Origin: Marinosulfonomonas sp.
GTDB taxonomy: Bacteria > Pseudomonadota > Alphaproteobacteria > Rhodobacterales > Rhodobacteraceae
DNA length: 20,818 nt
Reading direction: 5' to 3'
Assembly (NCBI GenBank): GCA_026989405.1
Contig: JALSJL010000169.1
Location: forward strand, 1 to 20,818
The position numbers were made by a program, and so were the translations under genes. The notes beneath the pieces are model-generated. The model made no database searches. It worked only from the letters and a program-made list of their open reading frames with translations, and was not told where the DNA came from. Position 1 is the first letter of the stretch, and each line of letters opens with the position of its first letter. Shown here one piece after another: positions 1 to 7,424 of the stretch.

Positions 1-2
1 CC

Positions 3-662
3 CGCCTGAGACCGACCCTTGCCTGGGAAATGTCGCCGCTTGCCTCGGCCGGCGTGGTCGTTGCCGGGCTGACCACGGCGGCGTTTCGCATGGTCGGGCC
101 GATTTACGGGGTTGAGGTTGGCCTTTCGACCGACCGAATTGCCCTGTTTCTGGCCGCCTTCGTGGCGGGCGGTGCGCTGGCGCAATACCCGGCCGGATGG
201 TTTGCGGACAAATTTGACAGACGGTGGGTTCTGATCGTTCTGTCGGTGCTCGCGATGGCGGCATGCGCCCTGACGGTCGGCCTGTCTGACAACGGCGCGA
301 CAAGTGTCATGGCGGCGGCGGCAGTCTTTGGCGCGACGACATTTCCGATATTCTCGGTCGCGGCGGCACATGCCCATGACTATGCCGACAGCTCTCAACG
401 CGTGGAACTGTCGGCCGCGCTCATTTTTCTGTATGCACTCGGGGCCATCGCCAGCCCATACATGACATCGGCGCTGATCGAACGCTGGGGGCCGGCGGCG
501 ATGTTCTACTTCATCTCGGTGGCCCACGCGGTCCTGATCGTTTTCGGATTGTTGCGCATGCGGACCCGGCCAACCAGCGAAAGGCGCACGCCTTTCGTGA
601 CCTCGCCGCGCACATCGTTCCTTGTCGGCCGTTTGTTTGGGCGCCTGCGGGACAAGCGCTAG
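3..662 (+). CDS. MFS transporter, C-terminal part (5' end outside window)
   Basis: The reading frame is open to the left edge, so only the C-terminal half of the protein is visible (about 219 residues); an internal ATG at 30 is probably not the real start. It is very hydrophobic, with about six membrane segments. Between the second and third visible segments lies the loop GWFADKFDRR, which fits major facilitator motif A as repeated in the second half (TM8-TM9). The protein ends in a basic cytoplasmic tail. The arrangement recalls YcaD-type MFS carriers, but that is from memory and the substrate cannot be read from sequence. The stop is 54 bases before metG on the same strand, so co-transcription is possible. 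Confidence is high for the superfamily and low for any function. Confidence 0.85.
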   Translation, partial: RLRPTLAWEMSPLASAGVVVAGLTTAAFRMVGPIYGVEVGLSTDRIALFLAAFVAGGALAQYPAGWFADKFDRRWVLIVLSVLAMAACALTVGLSDNGATSVMAAAAVFGATTFPIFSVAAAHAHDYADSSQRVELSAALIFLYALGAIASPYMTSALIERWGPAAMFYFISVAHAVLIVFGLLRMRTRPTSERRTPFVTSPRTSFLVGRLFGRLRDKR

Positions 663-716
663 CCCTTCGCCGCACCATGGGTTAAAGGAAGCGAAACGCA
701 ATTTCGGAACCTGTTC

Positions 717-2435
717 ATGGCACGCATCCTGATCACCTCGGCCATTCCCTATATCAACGGGATCAAGCACTTGGGAAACCTTGTCGGCAGCCAGCTTCCG
801 GCTGACCTGTTTGCACGCTACAAACGGGCGCGCGGAGACGAGGTGATGTTCATATGCGCCACCGATGAACACGGCACCCCGGCAGAACTTGCCGCGGCAA
901 AGGCCGGCAAACCGGTAGACGAATACTGCGCCCAGATGTGGGCCGTGCAAAAAGAGCTGGCCGACGGGTTCGCCCTGTCATTTGACCACTTCGGGCGATC
1001 ATCGAGTGACCAGAACCGGGTCTTGACCCAGCATTTTGCCAAGCGGCTGGGGGAAAACGGCCTGATCGAGGTGGTGACCGAAAAGCAGATCTATTCGGTG
1101 GCCGACGGCCGCTTTCTGCCCGACCGTTATATCGAGGGCACCTGCCCCAACTGCGGCTACGAGCGGGCGCGCGGCGATCAGTGCGAGAATTGCACCAAAC
1201 AGCTGGAGCCGACCGACCTGATCGAGCCGCGCAGCGCCATTTCGGGCTCGACCGAACTGGAGGTGCGCGAAACCCGGCATCTCTACCTGCGCCAGTCACA
1301 GCTGCGTGACAAGCTTGATGCATGGATCGACAGCAAGACGGACTGGCCGGTGCTCACGACCTCCATCGCCAGGAAGTGGCTGCATGACGGTGACGGGCTG
1401 CGCGACCGGGGCATCACCCGCGACCTTGACTGGGGGGTTCCCGCCCAGTTCGAAGGCGCCCCCTGGGAGGGGATGGAGGGCAAGGTTTTCTATGTCTGGT
1501 TCGATGCACCGATCGAATATATCGCGGCAACCTGGGAATGGGCCGACGCGCAGGGATTGTCGCAAAAAGACTGGCATCGTTGGTGGCGCACCGATGAAGG
1601 TGCCGAAGATGTTCGATATGTGCAATTCATGGGCAAGGACAACGTGCCCTTTCACACGCTTTCCTTCCCCGCAACCATCATGGGCTCGGGCGAGCCGTGG
1701 AAGCTCGTGGACTACATCAAGAGCTTCAACTACCTGAACTACGATGGCGGGCAGTTTTCGACCAGCCAGGGGCGGGGCGTTTTCATGGATCAGGCGCTGA
1801 GCATCCTTCCGGCCGACTACTGGCGCTGGTGGCTGCTGAGCCATGCACCGGAAAATTCCGACAGCGAGTTCACATGGGAAAACTTCCAGGTTTCCGTCAA
1901 CAAGGATCTTGCCGATGTTCTGGGCAATTTCGTTTCGCGTGTCACCAAGTTCTGCCGCTCCAAATTCGGAGAGACAGTGCCCGAAGGCGGCGAATGGGGC
2001 GAAGCCGAGCGGCGGCTGATCTCTGACATCGACAGTGATCTGCAGGCCTATGAGCAGTTCATGGACAAGATGGAAATCCGCAAGGCCGCAGGCGCATTGC
2101 GCGCAATCTGGGTGGCGGGCAACGAGTATCTGCAAAGCGCCGCCCCGTGGGCCGTGTTCAAGGAAGATCCCGAGCGCGCCGCCGCCATCATCCGGATGGC
2201 CTTGAACCTGATCCCGTTTTACGCAGTGCTGTCGGCGCCGTTCATTCCCGGCGCCTCGGGCAGGATGCTCGAGGCCATGCGCGCCGAAAACGTCGGCTGG
2301 CCCGAGGACGTGGAAGAAGCTCTTGCCGCCCTGCCCCCCGGCCATGCTTTCGAGGTGCCAGATGTTCTGTTTGCAAAGATCAGCGACGACCAGCGCGAGA
2401 CGTGGCAGGCAGAGTTTTCGGGCAAACGCGACTGA
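717..2435 (+). CDS. metG: methionyl-tRNA synthetase
   Basis: This 572-residue class I synthetase charges tRNA-Met with methionine in the cytoplasm. The HIGH-type signature is HLGN at residues 18-21. A zinc knuckle has cysteines 143, 146, 156 and 159 (CPNC...CENC), as in MetRS of the E. coli type. The KMSKS-type loop appears as QFSTS at 346-350 followed by GRGVF, so both lysines of the canonical motif are absent. FMGKDNVPFHT (residues 304-314) is the usual active-site strand. The C-terminal tRNA-binding/dimerisation extension of E. coli MetRS (677 aa) is missing, which is common in alphaproteobacteria. The ATG at 717 is preceded by GGA 8 bases upstream, a weak ribosome-binding site. The downstream glycoside hydrolase may be translated from the same message. 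The identity is secure. Confidence 0.97.
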   Translation: MARILITSAIPYINGIKHLGNLVGSQLPADLFARYKRARGDEVMFICATDEHGTPAELAAAKAGKPVDEYCAQMWAVQKELADGFALSFDHFGRSSSDQNRVLTQHFAKRLGENGLIEVVTEKQIYSVADGRFLPDRYIEGTCPNCGYERARGDQCENCTKQLEPTDLIEPRSAISGSTELEVRETRHLYLRQSQLRDKLDAWIDSKTDWPVLTTSIARKWLHDGDGLRDRGITRDLDWGVPAQFEGAPWEGMEGKVFYVWFDAPIEYIAATWEWADAQGLSQKDWHRWWRTDEGAEDVRYVQFMGKDNVPFHTLSFPATIMGSGEPWKLVDYIKSFNYLNYDGGQFSTSQGRGVFMDQALSILPADYWRWWLLSHAPENSDSEFTWENFQVSVNKDLADVLGNFVSRVTKFCRSKFGETVPEGGEWGEAERRLISDIDSDLQAYEQFMDKMEIRKAAGALRAIWVAGNEYLQSAAPWAVFKEDPERAAAIIRMALNLIPFYAVLSAPFIPGASGRMLEAMRAENVGWPEDVEEALAALPPGHAFEVPDVLFAKISDDQRETWQAEFSGKRD

Positions 2436-2463
2436 CGCTGGTGCACCGGGACGCGCGCGCCCG

Positions 2464-3504
2464 CTGTTCCGGCAGGTGGTGGCGATTGCGTGCCTTGCGC
2501 TGTCGCTTGCCTCGCCGGCCACGGCAGACACCATCAGCCATGCCGACGCCCTGAGGTCTCTCTCGCCGCCCGGCGGCGGGCTTTGGCATGGCGTCTACCC
2601 GGGGGGCCGCAGCGGCGAGGAAGACGACATCACGCTGGCCGATGTGCGGGCATATGAACGCGCGGTCGGTCACCGCGTGGCATGGGTCTATTTCTCGAAC
2701 AACTGGTATCGCTCACCGAGGTTTCCCGGATCGACTGCCCGCTGGATCCGCGACCATGGGGCGACGCCCTATGTCCGACTCATGTTGCGCTCGGACCCGG
2801 ACCATGACCACCCCGAGCCGAAATTTACGCTGAAACGCATCGCCGACGGTGCGTTTGATCGCGAACTGAGGCAATGGATGCGCGATGCGGCCCGGTTTGG
2901 CACGCCTCTGATCGTCGAATTCGGAACCGAGATGAACGGCAGCTGGTTTTCCTGGAATGCCCAGTGGAACGGCCGGGGCAAGGGCGCCGGGCTGTTTGCC
3001 GAAGCCTATCGCCATATCATCGACCTGTCGCGCGCGGCGGGCGCCAGCAATATTGTCTGGGTTTTCCATGTCAACTGGTCGGATTGGCCCGACAAACCTT
3101 GGAACAGGTTCGAAAACTACTATCCGGGCGATGGGTATATTGATTGGTTTGGGGTTTCGATCTATTCGATGCAGTCCCCCGACGAGACAGAACGCACCCG
3201 GTTCAGCCTTGTGGGTCGGACAATAAAGCGGCTAGCGCGTCTGGCCCCGGAAAAACCGGTCATCATTGCCGAATTCGCAACCGATGTGCACAACCCGCGT
3301 GAGCCGGCCGGTGTCTGGGCCACATCTGCGTTCAGGCTGATGCTGTCGGGCCGCTGGCCGCAACTTGTCGGGTTCAGCTGGTGGAACGAAACCTGGCAGA
3401 ACGACGACACCGCCACCCATGACACCGACATGCGGGTGCAGTCCGACCCGGCTCTTGCGGCCGTGTTCCGCCACTATCTGAGCGATTCGCGCGTGCTGCC
3501 CTGA
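2464..3504 (+). CDS. secreted glycoside hydrolase, GH26-like (beta-mannanase type)
   Basis: This is a likely periplasmic or secreted polysaccharide hydrolase. A hydrophobic leader ending SPATA/D looks like a signal peptide cut after ATA. The mature part has the GH26-type layout. An acid/base Glu (codon 2929-2931) sits in GTEMNGSWFSW, and a nucleophile Glu (codon 3271-3273) sits in PVIIAEFA after a beta strand. WFGVSIYS and GFSWWNETW give further barrel strands with substrate-facing aromatics. About 330 residues suits a single catalytic domain. The start is unclear: the frame is open back into metG, but no ATG lies between the metG stop and the signal peptide. CTG 2464 gives a leader with one Arg, and GTG 2476 gives one with no charge. 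ATGs at 2344 and 2362 would overlap metG. Substrate (mannan or another beta-glycan) is inferred from the family only. Confidence 0.82.
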   Translation: MFRQVVAIACLALSLASPATADTISHADALRSLSPPGGGLWHGVYPGGRSGEEDDITLADVRAYERAVGHRVAWVYFSNNWYRSPRFPGSTARWIRDHGATPYVRLMLRSDPDHDHPEPKFTLKRIADGAFDRELRQWMRDAARFGTPLIVEFGTEMNGSWFSWNAQWNGRGKGAGLFAEAYRHIIDLSRAAGASNIVWVFHVNWSDWPDKPWNRFENYYPGDGYIDWFGVSIYSMQSPDETERTRFSLVGRTIKRLARLAPEKPVIIAEFATDVHNPREPAGVWATSAFRLMLSGRWPQLVGFSWWNETWQNDDTATHDTDMRVQSDPALAAVFRHYLSDSRVLP

Positions 3505-3506
3505 GG

Positions 3507-3523
3507 CCGGGTTCTCAACCGGG
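3507..3523 (+). terminator. weak hairpin after the glycoside hydrolase
   Basis: CCGGGTT and AACCGGG can pair around a 3-nt loop with one mismatch, 2 bases after the stop codon. There is no following T-run. It may be a weak terminator or only a processing stem. Confidence 0.25.
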
Positions 3524-3570
3524 CAAACATGTCTTAGGGTTGGGTTGATCCAAACCGAGAGGATGCGACG

Positions 3571-4179
3571 ATGGCGGACCCGCTGAACGATATTGTGACC
3601 CGGATTCGCGCGCTCCAACGCGATCTTGACAAGCAGCTGGACGCGCAGCGTGAGAGGTTCCGCTATCAGCTGCGCCGTGGTCGGGTTGTCTTCGATCGCG
3701 AAATCAGGCAACGCCACAAGAAATACAAGGTCCGGCTCTGGACCTATATCAAGAATCCGAACTGGCCGGTCGTTCTGACTGCGCCTTTCATCTATGCTCT
3801 GATCATCCCATTGGTCTTGCTTGATCTTTTCGTCGCGCTCTACCAACTGACATGCTTTCCGGCATACGGCATCCCCAAGGTCCGACGCCGCGACTATATC
3901 GCCATCGACCGCCACTATCTCGGCTATCTGAACGGGCTGGAAAAACTGAACTGTGTCTATTGCGGCTATGCCAACGGCTTGCTGGCGCTTGTCGCCGAAG
4001 TCGCCTCGCGCACGGAAGCCTACTGGTGTCCGATCAAGCACGCCCGCCGGCTCCGAGGCACGCATGAGCGCTATCTTGCCTTTGCCGACTACGGCGACGC
4101 CGAGCACTACCGCGACCGGCTGCAGCAGCTGCGCGCCGAACTGGCCCGCCTGGAACGCGAATCTCGGGCCATGGGCTGA
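3571..4179 (+). CDS. uncharacterised membrane protein with CxxC and WCPIKH motifs
   Basis: I do not recognise a named family for this 202-residue protein. Residues 5-55 are highly charged and probably helical or coiled coil. One or two hydrophobic segments follow at about 66-96. After that comes a compact conserved-looking region with CVYCGYANG (cysteines 128 and 131) and RTEAYWCPIKHARR (Cys153, His157), plus Cys95 at the membrane edge. The tail from about 165 is again a charged helix. The CxxC pair with a later Cys and His could bind a metal or be redox active; that is inference. The start is well supported by GAGAGGA 7-8 bases before ATG 3571. It lies in a same-strand run between a glycoside hydrolase and a thioredoxin-fold protein, which may hint at thiol chemistry but proves nothing. 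Confidence 0.85.
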   Translation: MADPLNDIVTRIRALQRDLDKQLDAQRERFRYQLRRGRVVFDREIRQRHKKYKVRLWTYIKNPNWPVVLTAPFIYALIIPLVLLDLFVALYQLTCFPAYGIPKVRRRDYIAIDRHYLGYLNGLEKLNCVYCGYANGLLALVAEVASRTEAYWCPIKHARRLRGTHERYLAFADYGDAEHYRDRLQQLRAELARLERESRAMG

Positions 4180-4198
4180 ACCGCGACGTCGCGCCCCC

Positions 4199-4213
4199 TT
4201 GCCGGTGCGGCAA
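4199..4213. other. short perfect hairpin between two plus-strand genes
   Basis: TTGCCG and CGGCAA pair perfectly around GTG. A separate 12-bp palindrome, CGCGACGTCGCG, lies just before it at 4182-4193. No T-run follows. It could be an attenuating stem before the thioredoxin-fold gene or a protein-binding site; the function is unknown. Confidence 0.35.
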
Positions 4214-4258
4214 GTTGGCGGCACACTCCCGGCGACGCAAGAATGACAGGAGATTCCC

Positions 4259-4813
4259 ATGGCCGCCATTCCCCCGGTTTGCGATTTCGGCTGGAAGACC
4301 CCGGATTTTTCCCTGCCCGCCACCGACGGAAAGACCTATTCACTGGATGACATTCGCGGCCCGAACGGGACTTTGATCATGTTCATCTGCAACCACTGCC
4401 CCTATGTCCTGGCGATCATGGACCGGATCATCCGCGATGCCCGTGAGTTGCAGGAACTGGGGATCGGCGTTGCCGCGATCAGCGCAAACGACGCCGTGGC
4501 CTATCCGGATGACAGCTTTGAAAACATGAAGAAAATGGCGCAGGCACAGGGCTTTTCCTTTCCCTACCTTTATGACGAAACCCAGGACGTGGCGCGCGCC
4601 TATGACGCCATCTGCACGCCGGACTTCTTTGGCTTCAACAGCGATGATGAACTGCAGTATCGCGGGCGCCTGGACGAATCCCGAAAAGAGGCAGCGGGCC
4701 CCGGCGTGCGCCGTGATCTGTTCGAAGCAATGAAACAGGTTGCCGAAACCGGCCGTGGCCCAAAAGATCAAATCGCGTCCATGGGGTGTTCGATCAAGTG
4801 GAAACAGCCATAG
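4259..4813 (+). CDS. thioredoxin-fold protein, AhpC/TSA-like (CNHC active site)
   Basis: This 184-residue protein has the thioredoxin/peroxiredoxin fold. An N-terminal PDFSLPATDGK segment is followed by a first strand leading to FICNHCPYV, with the CxxC at cysteines 44 and 47. The later segment AICTPDFFGF occupies the usual cis-Pro region. The CNHCPYV motif is typical of a widespread family of thioredoxin-like proteins close to AhpC/TSA, usually annotated only as thioredoxin family proteins. It probably acts as a cytoplasmic thiol-disulfide or peroxide-reducing enzyme, as no signal peptide is seen. AGGAG (4248-4252) lies 6 bases before the ATG, so the start is well supported. A hairpin overlaps the stop codon. 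Physiological substrate is unknown. Confidence 0.9.
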   Translation: MAAIPPVCDFGWKTPDFSLPATDGKTYSLDDIRGPNGTLIMFICNHCPYVLAIMDRIIRDARELQELGIGVAAISANDAVAYPDDSFENMKKMAQAQGFSFPYLYDETQDVARAYDAICTPDFFGFNSDDELQYRGRLDESRKEAAGPGVRRDLFEAMKQVAETGRGPKDQIASMGCSIKWKQP

Positions 4814-4834
4814 AACCGGAAGCCCGCCGGTTCT
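4812..4834 (+). terminator. stem-loop overlapping the stop of the thioredoxin-fold gene
   Basis: AGAACCGG pairs perfectly with CCGGTTCT around a 7-nt loop, starting inside the TAG stop codon. The 8-bp GC-rich stem is terminator-like but no T-run follows, so it may act with a factor or simply protect the 3' end. Confidence 0.5.
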
Positions 4835-4889
4835 GACTGCAAAGACGTGGCGCAGCCATTTCCCACCGGCCCGGTGACCGCTGCATTGG

Positions 4890-4970
4890 TGTTGCAGGAT
4901 CAACAATGATCGAATCTTCGGGAGGTTGTCTCGCACTCGCTGTTTGAAAGAAATCGATGATTGTGCAACA
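4890..4970. repeat. long imperfect inverted repeat in the S8 protease leader
   Basis: The left arm (4890-4913) is TGTTGCA, then 7 unpaired bases, then CAATGATCGA. The right arm (4954-4970) is TCGATGATTGTGCAACA. They match at 16 of 17 positions once the 7-base bulge is allowed, with a 40-nt loop between them. This could be an mRNA structure upstream of the protease or two halves of a regulator site. It lies 90-170 bases before the start codon at 5061. Confidence 0.5.
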
Positions 4971-5044
4971 AGCTGGATCGTGCTGTTGCTTGGATGATTT
5001 TGGACCTTGAGCCCTAGGTTTTCCCAGTATGCTTGCGAGTGCCC

Positions 5045-5054
5045 GGGGGGGGGG
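5045..5054 (+). repeat. poly-G tract (10 G) at the ribosome-binding site of the S8 protease
   Basis: Ten consecutive G residues end 6 bases before the ATG at 5061, replacing a normal Shine-Dalgarno sequence. Length changes by slipped-strand mispairing would alter ribosome-binding strength or spacing without changing the reading frame from 5061. It could also be a sequencing or assembly error-prone site. Confidence 0.93.
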
Positions 5055-5060
5055 AATACG

Positions 5061-7193
5061 ATGAATTTCAAGAAGGCTTTGCCTCTGCTTGCGTTGCCGG
5101 TCGTTTTGGCCGCATGCCAGCAAGAGGTGGACAAGAGCAGCGCGGGCTTTCTGGGGCAAGCCTATGTGACCGACTGGTCCGTCTATGAGGGGGCCGCGGC
5201 CTGGCTGCGCAACCAGACGACTTTCACAAACCAGAAAATTACCTGGACCCCTTTTCCAGACGTCACCATAACCAGCAATTCGCTGACCCATAGCCGCGTT
5301 GACTACGCCCAGGCCGCCGGCCTGACCGGGGCCGGGCAGGTGATTTCAATCGTCGATGCGGGGTTTCTTGTCAGCCATGATGCGTTGTCAGGAAAAACCA
5401 TTCACACCGTGGGCGGCGCGAACCTTCCCGTGGCGAGCCACGGCACAACGGTCGCATCGGTTGCCGCCGGGACTGGTAGCGATGGTGAAATGATCGGCGT
5501 TGCGCCGGACGCCAACCTGCAATTGGGCGTGTTCACCGATTTCACGGCCATGACAGATGCCAATACACAGGCCAAAGCGCTTGGGGCGATCGTTCAGAAC
5601 AATTCCTGGGGCTACACCTGGCCTGACGACGGCACCCCGGTGACGGCGACGGCGGAAAATTACAATCGTATTTTCGATTCGCCCTCGGGCGGCGCTTATC
5701 TCGCATCGATCAAGAGCCTGGCCCGGGATGCGATCATCGTCTTTGCGGCCTCCAATGATGAGAACCTCACACGGTCCGACATCACCTCGGCCCTGCCGAT
5801 ATTCGAACCGACCCTGGAAGACAGCTGGATCACCGTGGTCAACGCAACCCCGGTTCTGAGTGACGGAAAGGTGGCTTCTGCAACATTGTTGTCCTCGGCC
5901 TGCCTTCAAGCCGCCCCATGGTGCATGGCGGCAGATGGAACGGTCTGGGCGGCGGTCGCCAACGATGCGAACCCGCAGGACAATTCGTCATACAGCTACG
6001 GCACCGGATCATCCTTTGCCGCACCGCAGGTTTCCGGCGCGATTGCCTTGCTGGCCGAAGCCTTTCCGGACATGTCGGCGCAACAATTGCGCGCGCGGCT
6101 GCTGGCTTCGGCTGACAACAGCTTCTTCACCCCGACCGGATTTGTCGAATTCGCTCCGGGTGTGAAGCACGGCTACAATGACATTTACGGCAACGGATTT
6201 CTTGATCTCAAGGCAGCCTTGTCGCCGATCGGCAGCGCTTATCTTCCGCAGTCGAACGGCACATACACCAATATCGACAGTCCGGTCCTTGCCAGCGGCG
6301 GGATGGCCGGTGACGCCGTGGCAAGCCAGCTGTCCAGGTACGAATTGAAGATTACCGACGCAATGGGCGGCCAGTTTGATCGGCCGGCCAGCATCCTGAG
6401 CGCCCAAACCGTCATTTCGCACGATCCTCTGGCGGCCATTCAAGGCATGTTTGCCACGGGACTTGATCCCGACGCTATCGGAGCCTTTCAGGAAAACCCG
6501 ACATTCGCGCGGTTTTCCTCCGGGCAGGAAGTGACATTCGAGGTTGAAGACACGCGGTTGGCCATGCTGTTGCCGGCCGACGGCAGTGCGGGTGACAGCT
6601 ACGGGCTTTCCATAGCGCGCGCGATCGATACGGACGCGGGGCGCCTTTACCTTGGGCTGACCTCGATGCGCGAAGGCGACGGCTTTGTCGGCCTGCGCGC
6701 GCTCACGCCGTATGCCAGCCTGTCAGGCCGCCACACCGCCGCCACCATGGACTGGGATATCCCCTTGGGAAATCAACAGGTTCTGAATATTTCCGGCAGT
6801 CTCGGGGTGGCCAGCCCGATTGAAACCATGACGGATGTGGACCTTTCGCCCGCCCTCTACAATTCATTTTCCATGACTTATGGCGCGCAAGATGTCTTCG
6901 GAAAAGGCGATCGGATTGCCTTTGGCATCGGGCTCCCGCAGGCCGTGCAGTCCGGGGGCGCGCAGATCACGGTTCCGGTTTCTGCTCCAGACCGGTCCGG
7001 GGCGGTATCATTCGAGACGCTCGATATCGCGCTTGCCCCGGCACAGCGCGAGGTCGATCTGTCCGTTTCCTATGGCTTCGAACTCCAGAAAGGCTCGGAC
7101 ATTGTCCTTCGGGGCGTTCGGCGCCTGAATGATGGCAACATCGCGGGGGCCAACACGTCCGAAGCGGCTATAGCATTCCGATTTGAATTCTGA
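5061..7193 (+). CDS. S8 subtilisin-like serine protease, predicted lipoprotein autotransporter
   Basis: This 710-residue surface protease starts with MNFKK and a hydrophobic stretch ending LAAC, a lipobox with Cys19 as the lipidated residue. The catalytic triad is visible as Asp99 (ISIVDAGF), His127 (SHGTTVAS) and Ser318 (GSSFAAPQVSGA), with a likely oxyanion Asn232 (AASNDE). From about residue 430 the sequence changes to alternating, Gly/Ser/Thr-rich strands and ends in AFRFEF, the terminal Phe typical of outer-membrane barrels. This lipobox, peptidase and barrel order is that of lipoprotein autotransporters such as NalP and SphB1 (known family). The frame also opens at a TTG at 5007, but the signal sequence marks 5061 as the start. 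The leader has an inverted repeat and a poly-G run. The barrel prediction is inference; the protease call is firm. Confidence 0.9.
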   Translation: MNFKKALPLLALPVVLAACQQEVDKSSAGFLGQAYVTDWSVYEGAAAWLRNQTTFTNQKITWTPFPDVTITSNSLTHSRVDYAQAAGLTGAGQVISIVDAGFLVSHDALSGKTIHTVGGANLPVASHGTTVASVAAGTGSDGEMIGVAPDANLQLGVFTDFTAMTDANTQAKALGAIVQNNSWGYTWPDDGTPVTATAENYNRIFDSPSGGAYLASIKSLARDAIIVFAASNDENLTRSDITSALPIFEPTLEDSWITVVNATPVLSDGKVASATLLSSACLQAAPWCMAADGTVWAAVANDANPQDNSSYSYGTGSSFAAPQVSGAIALLAEAFPDMSAQQLRARLLASADNSFFTPTGFVEFAPGVKHGYNDIYGNGFLDLKAALSPIGSAYLPQSNGTYTNIDSPVLASGGMAGDAVASQLSRYELKITDAMGGQFDRPASILSAQTVISHDPLAAIQGMFATGLDPDAIGAFQENPTFARFSSGQEVTFEVEDTRLAMLLPADGSAGDSYGLSIARAIDTDAGRLYLGLTSMREGDGFVGLRALTPYASLSGRHTAATMDWDIPLGNQQVLNISGSLGVASPIETMTDVDLSPALYNSFSMTYGAQDVFGKGDRIAFGIGLPQAVQSGGAQITVPVSAPDRSGAVSFETLDIALAPAQREVDLSVSYGFELQKGSDIVLRGVRRLNDGNIAGANTSEAAIAFRFEF

Positions 7194-7229
7194 GAGCCAG
7201 GTGCCCGTCGAACCGGGGGGTCAGCCAGA

Positions 7230-7315
7230 TGGTGCGGGCGGTGGGAGTCGAACCCACACGGCCATTCGGCCTTCAGATTTTAAGTCTGATATGTCTACCA
7301 TTCCATCACGCCCGC
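7230..7315 (-). tRNA. tRNA-Leu (anticodon TAA)
   Basis: Read on the minus strand, the acceptor arms GCGGGCG and CGCCCGC pair perfectly and are followed by A and an encoded CCA. The anticodon stem TCAGA/TCTGA encloses loop CTTAAAA, giving anticodon TAA. The T arm contains GGGTTCGACTCCC. A long variable arm (GGCC-GAAT-GGCC) makes it a class II tRNA, as expected for leucine. It reads UUA and UUG codons. Confidence 0.97.
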
Positions 7316-7326
7316 GACCGGCGGCG

Positions 7327-7354
7327 ACAATACGGTGTTGTGCAGGAGTGTAAA
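7327..7354 (-). promoter_or_regulatory. sigma-70-type promoter of tRNA-Leu
   Basis: On the minus strand TTTACA (7349-7354) and TATTGT (7327-7332) are separated by 16 bases. The -10 box ends 11 bases before the 5' end of the tRNA, a fitting distance for a stable RNA. It lies within the leader of the oppositely oriented rhomboid gene. Confidence 0.65.
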
Positions 7355-7424
7355 GTCGCCCCGCCCCACACTTATTTCGCGACCGCAGCTTGACCCCCCG
7401 CCGCACTTCGGCCAGCCTGCCCCC

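Noticed and set aside
1296..2534. 412-aa minus-strand ORF opposite metG
   Set aside because: It is a shadow of metG: low-complexity composition rich in Gly, His and Arg, no domain, and no ribosome-binding site.
4980..5035. Promoter for the S8 protease (TTGGAT ... TAGGTT)
   Set aside because: The spacing of 19 bases and poor -10 match are not convincing.
5007..5061. Upstream TTG start extending the S8 protease by 18 residues
   Set aside because: The extension reads through the poly-G run and would place a non-signal sequence before the lipoprotein signal peptide.
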